Source: Christensenella sp. UBA7868
GTDB lineage: Bacteria > Bacillota > Clostridia > Christensenellales > UBA1242
Direction of reading: 5' to 3'
DNA length: 23,813 bases
Assembly (NCBI GenBank): GCA_002501285.1
Contig: DLSG01000113.1
Span: forward strand, 1-23,813
How positions within the stretch are numbered: position 1 is the stretch's first letter; each line of letters begins with the position of its first letter. Positions 23,524-23,813 of the stretch are shown here, piece after piece. Under the pieces are notes generated by a model. The model saw nothing but the letters and a program-made list of their open reading frames with translations, was not told the DNA's origin and searched no databases. The translations under genes were made by a program, and so were the position numbers.

Positions 23524-23813
23524 TTACAATAACAAACAAGCATCACCAAAACTGAAAAATCTATAATTTTCTTTAACCGCAATATTATAAAAATTTAAAG
23601 TTTCATCTATTCCGCAGAAAGCAGATATAAGCATTATTAATGTGCTTTCAGGAAGGTGAAAATTAGTTATCAATCCTTTAACAATTTTAAATTCATAGCC
23701 TGGATAAATAAATATATTTGTATTACCTTTTCCAGCTTTAACAAACCATTTATCACCAATTTTTTCTGTGCTACTTTCTAATGTCCTAACACTTGTTGTC
23801 CCAACCGCAAAAA
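23524..23813 (-). CDS. queA: QueA, S-adenosylmethionine:tRNA ribosyltransferase-isomerase (3' part only)
   Basis: QueA transfers ribose from S-adenosylmethionine to preQ1-34 in tRNA, giving epoxyqueuosine right after the Tgt step. I translated the last 95 codons from the right edge. AVGTTSVRTLES, IFIYPGYEFKIVKGLITNFH, HLPESTLIMLISAF and the ending YRFFSFGDACLLL are diagnostic of the family. The start and about 70% of the gene lie beyond the window. The stop TAA is at 23524-23526. Confidence 0.96.
   Translation of the reverse strand, partial: FAVGTTSVRTLESSTEKIGDKWFVKAGKGNTNIFIYPGYEFKIVKGLITNFHLPESTLIMLISAFCGIDETLNFYNIAVKENYRFFSFGDACLLL

Overview
The window comes from an AT-rich, low-GC bacterium, most likely an uncultured Clostridia-like Bacillota. 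Three things suggest this: gene order (yifB/comM-dprA-topA-trmFO-hslV-hslU, and queA..tgt-yajC..secD-secF-recJ-relA-hemZ), Bacillota-type families (TrmFO, HemZ, YlmC/YmxH, a TIGR04086-like membrane protein), and AGGAGG-type ribosome binding sites. TAA, TAG and TGA all end genes, so the standard bacterial code fits. All genes but one (a ZIP metal transporter) lie on the minus strand, so transcription runs from high to low coordinates.

Right part (about 11.5-23.8 kb, read leftwards): the 3' end of queA, an unrecognised 239-residue protein, tgt, yajC, an unrecognised 79-residue protein, a four-helix membrane protein, secD, secF, recJ, an RSH (p)ppGpp synthetase and hemZ. This joins queuosine tRNA modification, Sec protein export, DNA repair, the stringent response and haem/radical-SAM chemistry. 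Several sigma-A-type promoters and hairpin terminators divide it into units.

Middle (about 8.9-11.5 kb): nrdR, the ZIP transporter (+) and a YlmC/YmxH-type PRC-barrel protein. Two copies of a 35-bp sequence (33/35 identical, inverted) bracket the last two genes. Between hemZ and the PRC gene is a dense nest of inverted repeats that can fold in two mutually exclusive ways.

Left part (1-8.9 kb): comM/yifB, dprA, topA, trmFO, hslV and hslU form a tight operon with overlaps or gaps of 0-10 bases, closed by a bidirectional terminator. After it comes a TcdA-like ThiF/E1-fold gene that runs off the left edge. Its promoter and first ~30 codons are AT-rich like the rest, but its body is about 55% G+C. 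This means either gene transfer or a chimeric contig.

Most notable: three genes (tcdA-like, nrdR, the 239-residue gene) share an identical layout of -10 box, AAAAAT, ATG, with no ribosome binding site, which predicts leaderless mRNAs. The RSH protein has lost most (p)ppGpp hydrolase residues while keeping the synthetase motifs. No CRISPR array, tRNA, rRNA, transposase or phage gene was seen.
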